Of a DNA stretch of 64,000 nucleotides, positions 34,450 through 45,919 are shown piece by piece (positions within the stretch are counted from its first letter, which is position 1; the number at the start of each line of letters is the position of its first letter). A program made the translations under genes and the position numbers. Source of the stretch: Turbatrix aceti (Eukaryota > Nematoda > Chromadorea > Rhabditida > Panagrolaimidae); NCBI GenBank assembly GCA_963969345.1, contig OZ017769.1, forward strand, positions 5,397,725 through 5,461,724, written 5' to 3'. Under the pieces are notes generated by a model. It worked only from the letters and a program-made list of their open reading frames with translations, did not search any database and was not told where the DNA came from.

Positions 34450-36996
34450 ACTCTTTTTTTCCCTAGTCCGTATGTATGTATTTACAAGCACTTGCCAGGC
34501 GAACGGACGGGCGGGCGCAAAGCCTTCCTGGTGACAGTGGGGCTCAGCGAGAGCAGCACCGGCCGACCAGATACACCTTGTACACCTTGTTTCGCCCCCC
34601 AGAGCGAGAAAAAGAACGAGAACAAGAACAAGAACACCGCCGAGAAGCAATTCTACACCACCTCCAGCGAGAGCAATCACAGCATCACAGACGGTCGGGG
34701 GGGGGGGTTCAAGTGCGAAAGGACTTCCCTAGCTACCGGGCCAGCCTGTCTCCCCAAAAAGTCGCGTGCGTGGCTGGAGGACGGAGGACGTGTAAACTCT
34801 TCTCGCGCTCACTCGGTTTACAGAAAGTATGTACCATGTCCGCGAAGAGAGCGAATTAACAAAAAATTCTTTGTTCAGTGCATGTCTGGTGGTTACCGGT
34901 TCCGCTGGACTCCTGAAGTTGATTCCCGGTGGTCTCCGAGCAAATAGGGCCGTCGTTCGCGTCCGTCGACCATAGTATCTTTTTGCCACAATCAAATTCC
35001 GTGCAAATATGTATATACACCGTTCTTTTGTCGTCAATTGTGAGAGAGAGCAAAAACGAATTTGGCGTATGTACTCTGATTTGATGCCAAATTCGTCCGC
35101 AGCGGCTGTTGCCTCGAGGCGCGGCACTTGCGACGACGACGCCAACGCAGACAACAACAACTGCTGGATGGATGGATAGTCGGTCCCCCTTCAGGCGGAC
35201 GCGCAAATTATAAAGTTTACTCAGGGTTAAAATAGCGACACTTTCCCTTTTTGGATCCTGCAATGCGTGTCGGCGCGGAAAAGAATTGCAAATTATCGGG
35301 AAGGATGCGGGCGCAGACAAAAGAGAGAGAGAAAAAAGATACGTTGTTTCGTTGCCGGAAGCGCTGCGCTGCGATAACGGCAATCCCTATCGCCTCCTGG
35401 ATCATGGGATCGGATCGGATCGGCGGTGATGGTGGTGGTGGTGGTATGGTGTGCGTATTCATCTTGATAACGGCGACTTGCCTCAGTCGGCATCTCTGTT
35501 GTCAACCCCTGACAGGTGGGCAAAAAAAATATGACGAAATCACTCATGTCAGTCTCAGTCCTCGTCACAATACATGCCCTCGGGTGGTCACGGCGCTTGC
35601 ACCGGTGGTGAGTCACCGGGTGGATCAGCGGATGCATATCGTAACCATATCGCAAAGCAAAGCAATAAGAAGTGAAAAAAATGTTAGTTAGGGTTTTACG
35701 ACCTGCGACGTCACATGATGCCTGCCTGCGTGGTGCCCCTGACGCCGCTTCATCCCTTCTTTGTGGGCCCAGTCGGCAACAACGCAGCGTTCGTTCCCAC
35801 TTGGATTATGAAAAGTGAGTGTCAATCGCTGCATATCGCCGACCAGCGTTCGTTCACGTTCGTTCATGCACTCTCCCCCGCCGGTGTCGGTGGTGTCGAG
35901 GACCGCCAGCGTCACACTCAATCGACTACGGCCCCCTTTTTTTGGGGTAGCAGAGTGCGTTGGATCCCTCCGTTTTCGATATTCGCTCATCTCTCTCCAG
36001 CGCACGCATGATTATGACACACGATGACGATTCCGATTCATTCTCCCCTTTTTCCTCGTTTAATACGCCACCGCCACCGCTGCTGCTCGTGCTGCTGCTG
36101 GTGGTGGTATGCGTTTGTCGAACAGAACAAATTCCACGTTACCTGGACACCACCGCCACCGCCACCGCGAACGACGGGGACGCTAAATTGCGCCCCGATC
36201 GAGGGTGATTTGCGTGTCCGGAGGAGTTGCAATTAAATTTTCGGCCTCGTCGTCCTCCGATCCGCACTCAAATTCCGCCGAAATTGATGGTTTTCCCTCC
36301 GCTGCTACGGTACGTCTGGCAGGGACGACGCCTGGCTGCAGCAACAGCAGTGATTACAAAAGACGCACGCAAGCACAAAAAAAGCCGCGCACCAGCAATT
36401 TGGCTGCTGCCGCCGCTCTCCGAGATGGTATCGTATCGCGTTTCAACTCTGCTGCCTTCACCCGTCTTTCCAAATAGCTACGGTCGTCGTCGTCGTCATG
36501 GAACACCCCGGGCCGAGGCCTTTATCAATTGTCGGTGGTTGTTGGTTGTTGGTTGTGCTCGGGTATACTCTTTCACTCGTCGTACCCTGAGGGAAAAAAA
36601 GACCGCGCGGCGGCGGCGGTGTTGGTGGTGGTGTCGAAAAGGGTCGGTCCCTGTGAGTCGGCTGATCCATGAAACACATGGATTGCGCGCGAGTGCATCG
36701 CCGCCAGATGATGGTCATCATCCGCCGCGCTCGTCGTCGTTAATTTGAGATGTTTCATTCTTTGTCTCCCCCCTCCTTCTGTGCGCGAGACAAACGGAGC
36801 GAACGAACGCCGTCATCAATCGATTTACGCCGCATCCACCGCCGCTACCGCCGCTGCGCAACGCGACGGACGCAAGTTGTGCGCGCATTGCCTAAGGGCC
36901 TCTATCTGCTGGGGGCGAAGAGCTGCTGGGGCTGCGCAACGCAAAAAAGGAACAGAACAATCACCCGAGACGCACACACCTTTCTTCGCCTCCGCG

Positions 36997-37031
36997 CAGC
37001 ACCAGCACCAGCACCAGCACCAGCAGCAGCC
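36997..37031. repeat. CAGCAC hexanucleotide microsatellite
   Basis: Tandem CAGCAC units end in CAGCAG. It lies in non-coding DNA upstream of Grainyhead. Confidence 0.8.
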
Positions 37032-39230
37032 TGAGGGGGAGTTCAAGAGCGGGGAGGGAAGGGTCCTTGGAGGTCCTGGAGGAGAAAGTTCCGAGACGAG
37101 ACAACGACATCCAAGACGCCCATCAAATCGGATTGAATTTCCATGACTGACTGACTGACGGTCAGCCAGTCAAGTCACCTGGGCGATGCGGATCGCCGCT
37201 CACCTGCATGTTCCAAGACTCCAAGACAAACTATCTCCCCCCCCTCTTTTTCTCCTCGGGCGAACAATGACAGCTCCCGTCCCTCCGGCGCTGGCTCTGT
37301 CACTTGCGCGGTATCGTCCGTCCAAAAAACTGCTCGAGAGTATAGAATCTGTGATGACTGACTCATGCGCTGCATGTTGTGTGTATGTACTGGAGAGTAG
37401 TAGCACCACTGACTGTATCCGTCGGCGGTCGCTGACGCTGCTGTTTTGCACCTCCGACCAATGTCCACATGCGATGGATGACAATGACGACGCAACAGCC
37501 CCCAGCCCGGCCACTTGCCTACTTTTTTTTGTTGATGATGATTGTCGATTGTGCAGCATGTGTACAGCGCGACTAACTCCGTGTGCTCATGCCCCGGAGA
37601 AAGAGTCCGAGTCCCTACTCGCATCACCACCGCCACTTCACTACTGACTACCGTTCCCTGAGCCCGCTCTCGCAGCAGCGTTGCTTTCCGCATTTCAAAC
37701 TTACTTGGGCCTCTTTGGCTTCCTGGAGCCTGTTTTTTTGATGCTCCACAAACCCAGACGACCGCTGACCTTCGACACGGGTCGAGTCGCAAGTCGCTAC
37801 CGGTCTACCGGGGCTGATGACGCGGCGCAGGGCAGGGGGATAGTTTGTATAGGAAGCAAACCTGTTTGAGGGTCGTCTCGTTGCAAAATCCACGTGCGCG
37901 CGCAAAACCGGAACACGCGAGGGCGATCGTCGACTTGACTGCCAGGCGAGAGCCCACCTGCGCGGCGGTCAGGTCAGCAAACCTGTAACCAACCTGTAAC
38001 CCGGAGGGGGGGGTGGTCATGGCATGCGGAAAGGTGTGTGTTTTTTTGTTGCTCCGTTCCACCTGTGGTTGTAGTTGTGGTTTGCTCTGGGCCTGCGAGG
38101 GTACCGTACACCATACACTTCCTTCCCCGAACAGCCCTTACTAACACCGATGAAGCGCGAGCGACCAACACAACAACCCCAACCGCTGGAAGAGCAGCCA
38201 TCAGCCATGGCGCCACTCACTGAAGTTTTCCTGGAGTCCCTGTATGCTGTGCGTGGACGTGGACGTACACGCGCGACGGTGGTGCGTGTGTCGATCGCCG
38301 TCGTCTTCGCCTACGCTGCCTGCGCGGCTGCGAGTGATCGAATCGACCACCCCCCCCCCCTCCCCCCTTCGCCCAACCCTGCCTGCCCTGCGCGCCACAC
38401 CACAACAGCCTCGAGGTCATTCGAGTCGAGTCGGTTGCCACCCATCCGGTCCTTGCCTGCCAACCAGGCTCGCTCAGGGACCGGATACCGCCGACGACTG
38501 AAGCCTGTTTTTGCGCTTCCTCCTGCCCGCGTTGGTCATGATCGCGTAACCCCCTCCCCGCGCTCCTTCCATTTTCCACAACTAGTAATACCGCACATCA
38601 GCTACCTACTAGTTGAGTCTGTCTTCTGTTCTGTCTTCGCTCCGTGGCTGTTGTCGTCGTCGTCAGATGCCGTTGTCTCGAGGATTCGCGTCCGCATCAT
38701 CGGCGTCGTCCGCATCGGTGAGTCGCTATACACCTGGGCGAGTTGAGTTGGGGGTTCATGCTTTCATGCTACCGTTGTCGTTATCGTCTTCGTCGTCTTA
38801 CCCGGCGGCGGTTGTGTTTGTGTATGACTCAGGATCGGTAGTACATGCAGCCCCCGAGGGGGGAGGTAGTTGGTTTTGTCCTCGACGTCCTCTTCAAGCA
38901 CAAGCAATACAACAACGCTTGTCCGCAGGCTCAACGCAAAAGGTCCCCCTCTCCTCGACCACCTTCGCCTCCAAATCGTCTAGTTGGAGGAGATCGTCGC
39001 TTTTGTGCTCAAAAAAAGAGAAAAAAGGACGAAGGCGAGTGCGACGAGAGATGGTGTGTCTGCTGCTGCTGCGCGAAGACTGAAGACCCCTCGGCTGCGG
39101 CCGATTTTGGAGCTTTTCACTTCTCTCCGCGCAATCGACGACGACGACGAAGACAGCGACAAAGAAAGATCTTTTTTCTTCTACCCCTTTTTCTCCTTCC
39201 AACTTCTTTCTCCTCTCATTGCGAGCGACG

Positions 39231-39403
39231 ATGACACCGACGACGACGCTCATGCCCGGGCGTAATCCCTGGGACGGAGAGGGGGCTCTCATGGAGACAC
39301 CACCTGGGGCCTGGGTCCTGGGTCCGGGCCAGCCGCGATTACTCGCTTCTGCGGAGAGTATAGACAGCCTCGGGGAGGACACCTACACTTCCGCATGTCT
39401 CTC
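39231..39403 (+). CDS. Candidate 5' coding exon of the Grainyhead gene
   Basis: ATG 39231 opens a frame reading MTPTTTLMPGRNPWDGEG and then ESIDSLGEDTYTSAC. Its composition looks more protein-like than the surrounding frames. A donor-like site at 39404 (TCTC/GTACCT) leaves two bases of a codon. The Grainyhead exon at 40859 needs exactly that phase (A-ATT-GCC). The donor is weak and the link is speculative. Confidence 0.25.
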
Positions 39404-39934
39404 GTACCTCCGTGTTTGTTTCGTCATGTCCGCGCGGAGATGCTGTCTCTCGAGGGAAGTTTTATGTTGTCCGTTGTCGCCCGGAGATAAAAGACACCTC
39501 TTACTGCGTGTCGGTCGACGGACGAGATTGCTGGACCCGCGGATTGGATTTGGATTTTCCCGCTGCCTTTCTTCCGTCTTTCGAGGGGAAAGGCGTGCGT
39601 TCGTTTGTTTCCTTTTCCTCGCCTTCGGCAATCTTGTTGTACGTGGTATGCTCCGCTCGCTCCGTGCGTGAGAGTAGTATTCGCGCTTGCTCGCTCTGCT
39701 GTGGTTCCTGCGCATTCCATAACTCACTCATTGCCATCACTTGGTTTTAATGCACTCACATTCGTCCTGATTACCCCCCCCCCCCTCCTTCATGCTCGCA
39801 TATGTACCTCATCATCGGCAACAATAACATAACACCATTCCCTCCCCCTCCACCGTAGCACCACCTCATCATGATGCGCTGCTGCCGCTGGCGTTGGCGT
39901 TGGCCGGATGCGCGGGCAACGACCGTAAGCAGAA

Positions 39935-39957
39935 TGTATGAATGAATGAATGAATGC
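39935..39957. repeat. (ATGA)n tetranucleotide microsatellite
   Basis: About five ATGA/TGAA units in a row in non-coding DNA upstream of Grainyhead. Confidence 0.8.
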
Positions 39958-40877
39958 AATGTGCTGCGAGAAAAAAAAATTGCTCGCGCTTGTGGCGGCG
40001 GCGCGGCTTGCTTGTTCGTTCGCGCACCGCTCCCCTCCAGCCAACCACCAACCACCACCATCACGCCAACAACGCCATCACACAAATAGCCCCTTCTGTC
40101 CTACCGCAGGCAGGCAGCATCACCGCCGCGCAGGCGCAGGCGCAGTGTCCGCCGGCCATTGAGTTCTTCTCTCTCTCTGTATCTCTTTTCTCTCTTCTCC
40201 CCCATTGCCCCGGAGTAGTGATGGTGGTAGTAAAGCGATTTTCATGTGATTTGCGCGCTTGATCGCTTCGCCCGACGTCGTTGTCGTCGTCGTTGGCGTT
40301 GGCGCGCGCGATGCAACAGATACTCTCTCGGATGCGTGTGCGTGCGTGTCTGCGCAATTCGACAAAAACAAAATCGTTGTCGTAGAGTGGAGTGCCTCTG
40401 CGCGACGACACCACGTCCAATGGCGTCGTCCGACGCGCCGCGCGTGCGTCGCTGCCCTCAAGGCGTCCAAGCTCCACCCCTTTCCCTGTCTTTTTTCCAT
40501 GATCGCGTCGTCGTCTACCGTTCGCCCCGAGGCTCTGCGGACGCACGCCCGGGTGTTGCTGCGTTGGGGGAGCGAGCGCGCGCGCAACTCTTCAGGATGC
40601 ATGCATGCAAGATGGTCGATAGATTCCAAGTCTGATACTGCCTTTTCAAATCGCTCCCAATTTTTTCTTCTCTCTTTCGTTCTTTTTCTCTTTTATCGTT
40701 GTCAAAGATTTTTTCGTCGCTCACCGGCGCCACGGTGATTACTCGCTTGATTCGGCCAAATTGAAAGATTTTTCTCGCATTACAGTATAATTCATGCTTT
40801 TGCTTACGTTTTTTTTTATCGGAGAAAGAACATTTGGTGATTGTCTGATTGGTTTCAGAATTGCCGGGCGCGGCGGC

Positions 40878-43654
40878 ATGAAGTTTGGCTCGTACGACGC
40901 GCCGACGGTGATAGCGCCACCCTCGTCCAGCATGTCGCACTTCCAAATAGAAGGATCCTCAGTCATCAAAACAGCCCCGCCAGGCAGGTCGTCTCAGGGC
41001 TTCTCGCCGAAGCATGAACCACTCGACCTCGCTCCCATCACGCAGCAAAACGTCTTCGAGGTAGGTGATGTTGTTGGGGAAGTCCCGAAAGGATTGGGAG
41101 GGTTCAAAGTCCACCCAGGTGGACGAACGGGTTCCCGACGTCGCATCAGGGCAGGGGCCAAAACCGGGTCTGTCGGCGAATTGATCCGGATGTCTAGTAA
41201 ATACAAATCGATTATTTTCAGTTCCAGGACCTAACCAAGATGCAGCCATCGGTCGAGCAGTACTACCAGATGCAGGCCGGCTACTCCCGGGTCTACGACT
41301 ATGCCAACATCGCGGGACATCCTACAACGCTTAATCTAGCGAATGTGGCAGCTTCGGCGACAGCGCCGTCGTCGGCCAGCCACATTTACTACACACCCAC
41401 AGTCTTCAACAATGCCGGAACCGCGGCTTCGCAGGAATGGCAGTACTACAACAGGGGGCAGACCTCCGCCATCCACTACCAACCCAATCCGGCTTCCCAG
41501 CACGGGGCCGAGGCCCACGACGCGCGGCTCTACAAACACCTCAACGTCGAAATGCTCTCTCCCGGCGATTCAGGCATCGGCACTGATCTCAACCTTGGTC
41601 TGGACCCCAACAAGGCCGAATTCTTTCTCTCTGCCCCTCAGCCATCTGCGCAGGCCCAGGTCGTGCAGCAGACGCACAACAACGACATGATCCTCGGCCT
41701 GGAGAGACGGGACACGGCCCATAGTCATCGAGAGTCTTCGCCCACCATTATTCCTAAGTTGTACGTGGATTTTGATTTTTTTGGCGCTTGTGTGAATGTT
41801 TTGTTTTTTTCAGGCAAAATGCGTATGGATTCCAGTACGCGCTCGAAGCCGCCATCTCGACGTCCATCAGGAGAGAGGACGATCGTATGACTTATGTGAA
41901 CAAGGGACAGTTTTACACGGTGTCACTGGACTACATTCCCGACCCCTGCAAGCCTATCAAGAGCCAGACCGTGAGGGTGAGTGTTTTTGGATTTTTTTGC
42001 GACCCGTTCATCAGCGTCTGTTTTTTTCTTTCAGTCCGTGTTGATGGTCGTGTTCCGAGAAGACAAATCCTACGAAGAAGAAATCAAAACCTGGCAGATG
42101 TGGCACAAACGCCAGCACTCAGCCAAGCAGCGCATCCTCGAGGTCGACGCAAAGAACAGCGCCGGCATCGTTGGCTCCATCGAAGAGATCGCGCACAACG
42201 CTATTCAGTTCTGCTGGAATCCGGCTGAGCAGCAGACCATCAAGGTTTCCGTTGCCGTGCAATGCCTGTCTACGGACTTTTCCACGCAGAAGGGCGTCAA
42301 GGGCCTTCCGCTCCACGTCCAGATCGACACGTACGACGAAGCAGACAACGACAAGATTCCCTTCCATCGCGGCTACTGTCAGATCAAAGTTTTCTGCGAT
42401 AAGGTGGACTTTTTGGCCCTTTTTTTGCCCCCCCCTCCCCTCCTCGGTCCCGGTGACCACTCACTCACACGACCCCCACCCCCACCCTCACCCCTACCCC
42501 TTTCACGACCCAGACTTATCATTTCCTTTCGCAGGGCGCTGAGCGAAAATTGCGCGACGAAGAAAAGCGGGCCAATCGACGAAAGTCGGCTGGAGGTAAA
42601 TTCTCTTTCCTCGATCAATCAAAACTCTCATTTTTTATTTTATTATTTTTTAATTGCTATTTCCGCAGCTAATTAATTACTTTTTATGACGACGTAATTA
42701 ATAGATCCGCTAGCGTTGGCGTTGCATAGCCTCGGTTTTCTGACTCTGCCGCGAACTAGATTTTTTTTTTGCGTTTTTTTCGCCTTTTTTGCCATTTTTC
42801 TTTAACACCCGACGACTCCGCTAACCACCTCACCACCACGACCCATCCACGTCCAATCGCCGAGATGAGTTGTCTCCGTGAAACAACGCTTGTTGCTTTT
42901 TTAGGGCGCTAATCGCAAGATGCTCCACGAGACGCGGCGCGACGAAAAACGCAAAGGTAAGGCTTGGCTTCCTCCTCGGTTGATTTCCGCGTTTGACGCT
43001 TGTCTTGTGCCAAATGGTCAAAATGAACATCTTTCAGTACTTGGAACAGGCCAAAGCCCGCCCTTTTCAGGAGGCCGTAAGAAGTCCGACGGCGAGTTTC
43101 ACGAGCCCTGTGAGCGCTCTGAATTCTACCACATGAGTGACCTCGACAAGCCCGCAGCCCTATTTGTGCCCTCGGACGACTTTGATTCTCGCTTCTTTGA
43201 CGGCAACGCGATTCCCTTCGATCCCCTCTCTGAACTGGAGCCGGCGCCTAAGCGACCGCGCCCCTCCGAACGAGGTAGTGTACTTCCCATCCGCGACGCC
43301 CCATCTCACCAGCCGTGGGTTGCAGTGATGATATACGTGCGCAAGGCCGACGAGCAGATCTTCACGCCACTCCACCTCGTGCCGCCGACTCTGGCCGGCC
43401 TCGCGGTGGCGGTAGGCGAGAAGTTCAACGTCGACCCGGACAAGATCAAGGGTTTCTTCAAAAACTGCGCGAAAGGCGTGACCGTCAAGATCGACGACGA
43501 CATGCTCAAGCACTACTCCAACCAGGACACCTTCGTCATCGACATCGAGCAGGCCGGCGACGATCCCTCGTGCTGCACCGTGACCCTCGTCGAACTCGTC
43601 CTCGCAACACCCCCACCACCTGCCTCCGGCTACGCCGTGACGCCCGTCAGCTAG
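40878..43654 (+). CDS. GRHL: Grainyhead-like transcription factor (CP2 family)
   Basis: Master regulator of epidermal barrier and wound-repair genes in animals. The first safe exon follows an acceptor at 40858; ATG 40878 ([18 protein letters not shown]) is a possible start, but an upstream coding exon may exist. An N-terminal activation region leads into the CP2/Grainyhead DNA-binding domain: [55 protein letters not shown] and [17 protein letters not shown], then [13 protein letters not shown]. After an alternative-exon module come [19 protein letters not shown] and a C-terminal ubiquitin-like dimerisation domain ([35 protein letters not shown]). Exons join in phase at about 41059/41221, 41760/41814, 41976/42035 and 42403. 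Confidence 0.95.
42535..42595 (+). other. GRHL: Grainyhead alternative exon a (61 nt)
   Basis: Starts with GGC GCT in phase 0 after TTTCGCAG and ends with one base of a codon before GTAAAT. It reads [20 protein letters not shown], close to the block right after CDK in vertebrate GRHL proteins (GAERKIRDEER). It must not be joined to exon b. Confidence 0.8.
42905..42956 (+). other. GRHL: Grainyhead alternative exon b (52 nt)
   Basis: Also begins GGC GCT in phase 0 after TTTTTTAG and ends with one base of a codon before GTAAGG. It reads [17 protein letters not shown], a diverged duplicate of exon a. Either exon alone joins in frame to the exon starting at 43038. Confidence 0.75.
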
Positions 43655-43845
43655 CCGAGTGTTGTCTGCTATCCAAGCTGCCTTGCCCCCATCCTTCCTT
43701 TCCGCGTAGAACCCGTCTAGAAGACGGCGGCCCGCCGCATTCCGAATCCCCCCGTGTCTCTCGTTCTCCTCCTCACACCTCGCCACCAACCAACCCTAGG
43801 GCCCACTCAGAATCCGTCAGAAATCCGCTACTACATGAAAAAAAG

Positions 43846-43851
43846 AATAAA
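43846..43851 (+). terminator. Polyadenylation signal AATAAA for Grainyhead
   Basis: AATAAA lies about 190 bases after the Grainyhead stop codon; the next gene ends about 200 bases further on the other strand. Confidence 0.6.
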
Positions 43852-44057
43852 GTTGTCGTCGTTCCTATTAAGTAATATCGCGCGGGCCGTCGCTGCCACC
43901 CCCTGAAAAAAAACCGGTTCACATCCCGTGCGACGACGTGCCCTCCTCCTACCCTACCTGTCCTCCTCACTCTCGTGTGCATTCATCCTCTACCGTCATC
44001 ATCTTCTATCGTCTGTTTTGTACATAAACTGGCATTTGTGTCATCATCTCGGGTCAG

Positions 44058-45183
44058 TTATCCATCGTCATCGTTGCCGCGGCGGTCGTGGCCAGGTACC
44101 ACCTGGTCGAAGATGTCCTGCACGCTGTCGACAGGCTTCAGATGGCTCTCGAACACGCGCATTTCTCGTTCCACCTCTGCGGGCGAGTCTGAGCCGTGGC
44201 CGACGTTTCGGGTGTCGGAGAGCGCGAGTTGGTGCCGAAGATAGCCGGCTGCAGAGGGTTTTCGGAGGTTGGCGAAGAGCTTGGAAGGACCGAGGATCGA
44301 GCGCCACGTCGAAATCGGGTCGTCGCCTTCGAGCTCGAGTGCAATCACTGGACCGCTGTAAAATGAGCAAACTAGAGTTTGTATCATTTTTGATGCTTGC
44401 GAGTCCACCCAGGTACCAAAATTATTTAATAACTAAATCCGAGCGCGCTCGGACACGCTCTGGCGAGCGGACACCGGCCGCGGCCGGCGACAAGCAACCG
44501 CGCTCGTGTCTGCCCCAGATCTCGAAAATCCCCGCCCAGCGCCGGCAGCGTCCGTCAGCAGTGAGTGCTGTCACGACTCGGATCTGCTCTGTTCTGTTTT
44601 GCGCAGGCAGGGACGCTGCTTCTCGGACAGTTGCGTGACGCTGCGCGTGGATTTCTCCAAAAAGTTAGTCGAGTCGTGTCCGGCGTCGGACGCGCGCATC
44701 GCATCCGCGTGGTGCGCGAACCGACGGCAGAGCCGATGGCTGAATGGCTACCTGCACGCAGAGCACGACGACAACGACAACGACGTCGTTATGCATGCGC
44801 ACGGAGAAATAAATCCACAGCGCAGCAAAATTCGCGGCGGTGGCGGCAAATCCAGGGAAAGAGTAAAAAAAAAATCAGCCTGTTGTGCCCCCACCTCGTC
44901 ATGTGTCGAACCAGACGGTCGTGGAAGAACTTTCCTACAAAAAAAAACCAGCCCGTCATTCACGTGGGTGTGCCGCAAAGGTGAACTCACCTCGGTGCAC
45001 CTCGTAGAGCTCCTCGGCCTCCTGCCGGTTCAGTCTGACGCGACAGGCACGCGCCACTCGCAGGCCAGACTTCTGAATGCTGTCGCCGACGGATTTGAGT
45101 ATCACAGGATGCGCACAGGCTTCGGGCTTGATGATGGCCAGGGTCCGGGCCACCGCGGTTGTCAGTGCTGTAGTTGATGGCAT
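44058..45183 (-). CDS. NME6: Nucleoside diphosphate kinase, NME6 type
   Basis: Group II NDPK family member; NME6 proteins are linked to mitochondria. Three exons on the minus strand: 44991-45183, 44895-44934 and 44058-44355. They give ARTLAIIKPEACAHP (the usual A-IIKP start), LYEVHRGKFFHDRLVRHMTS, GPVIALELEGDDPISTWRSI and LALSDTRNVGHGSDS. The HGSDS run carries the catalytic histidine. The SDTRN-x-x-HGSDS pattern and the short C-tail after it are typical of NME6. Length is about 176 aa. The 40-nt middle exon is short but fixed by matching phases on both sides. The large intron (44356-44894) has no visible content. Confidence 0.9.
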
Positions 45184-45919
45184 TTTTGATTTCTGAAATG
45201 CAGAATTTGTAGTTTTTTGTATCCAAGTTGTCAGATAACAAAAAAAATTCTTCGCTTTGCTTTGTTTTTCATCCCGCGCAAAAAAAAGACCGCGTCAACA
45301 ACGGTCGCGAAATTCCTTTGCCTTTGACAGATCCCACACAATTTGGATTTCTCAGCGTCGTAAAACAAAACAAAAAATCCGTCGAGTATCCATTTTATCC
45401 TGTGAGTGCTTTTACGACGCGGGAACTTCACAAAACCAATTTTTTGAATTAACCAATTTTTTGTCAGCCGATTCGGAGCAATAAAAAACGCGACCCAGCT
45501 CCGGACGGCCCCGGAGCTGCTCAAAATTTATACACCATAAAAAATCGAAAAAAAATTTCTTTTCAACAAAATTTTTTTTAAAGTCAAAATTATTCAAAAA
45601 ATGTGAAAAAAGATACAAAATAAGGAAATCGTGCTTTTTTGAACGCTATACGTAAATAATTTTCGAATTTTTTTGCAGCAGCAAAAAAAATAATTTTTTT
45701 TTGACCCGGTCCGTTTCGAGAGCCTTGCTCCCCAAAAATATGAGTCAGCGGTGCAAACGCAAACGCGAAGCCACCTCTCGGTGATCCATTACAAAGATTA
45801 TTTTTCTTCAGACTTTCAAAAACGCAAAATTAAACACGTCTATCGTTAGATATCGAAGAAACGGGAGTTCCAGTGGCCTCCTGAGAGTGGAAAGTGGGTG
45901 CACAACGGTATCAGCGGTG
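45184..45919. other. Intergenic region between NME6 and HERC4-like genes
   Basis: AT-rich DNA with no supportable gene. It must hold the NME6 promoter and the HERC4-like 3' UTR. Positions 45590-45680 resemble part of a HERC4-like intron (48635-48725). Confidence 0.5.
45590..45680. repeat. AT-rich dispersed repeat, copy 1
   Basis: Contains ACAAAATAAGGAAATCGTGC, then TTTTTTGAACGC and TTTTCGAATTTTTTTG. The same run with a few changes occurs at 48635-48725. Confidence 0.5.

Larger units (their letters stand above)
34144..39230. other. Gene-poor, simple-repeat-rich region between RGS and Grainyhead
   Basis: The first 300 bases are RGS 3' UTR, with AATAAA at 34444-34449. Beyond that no exon could be supported. 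The region is rich in CG, CAC, CCG and CGT triplet runs and poly-C tracts (for example near 38348-38366), which makes many long but meaningless open frames on both strands. It probably contains upstream regulatory DNA and perhaps non-coding first exons of Grainyhead. Confidence 0.45.

Noticed and set aside
34291..34947. 218-codon plus-strand frame after the RGS gene
   Set aside because: It starts in the RGS 3' UTR, runs past the AATAAA signal, is low in complexity (Glu/Asn/Lys runs) and shows no domain.
38075..38746. 223-codon plus-strand frame
   Set aside because: Lies in GC-rich simple-repeat DNA where all frames are open; composition is biased and no splice partner or family pattern is seen.
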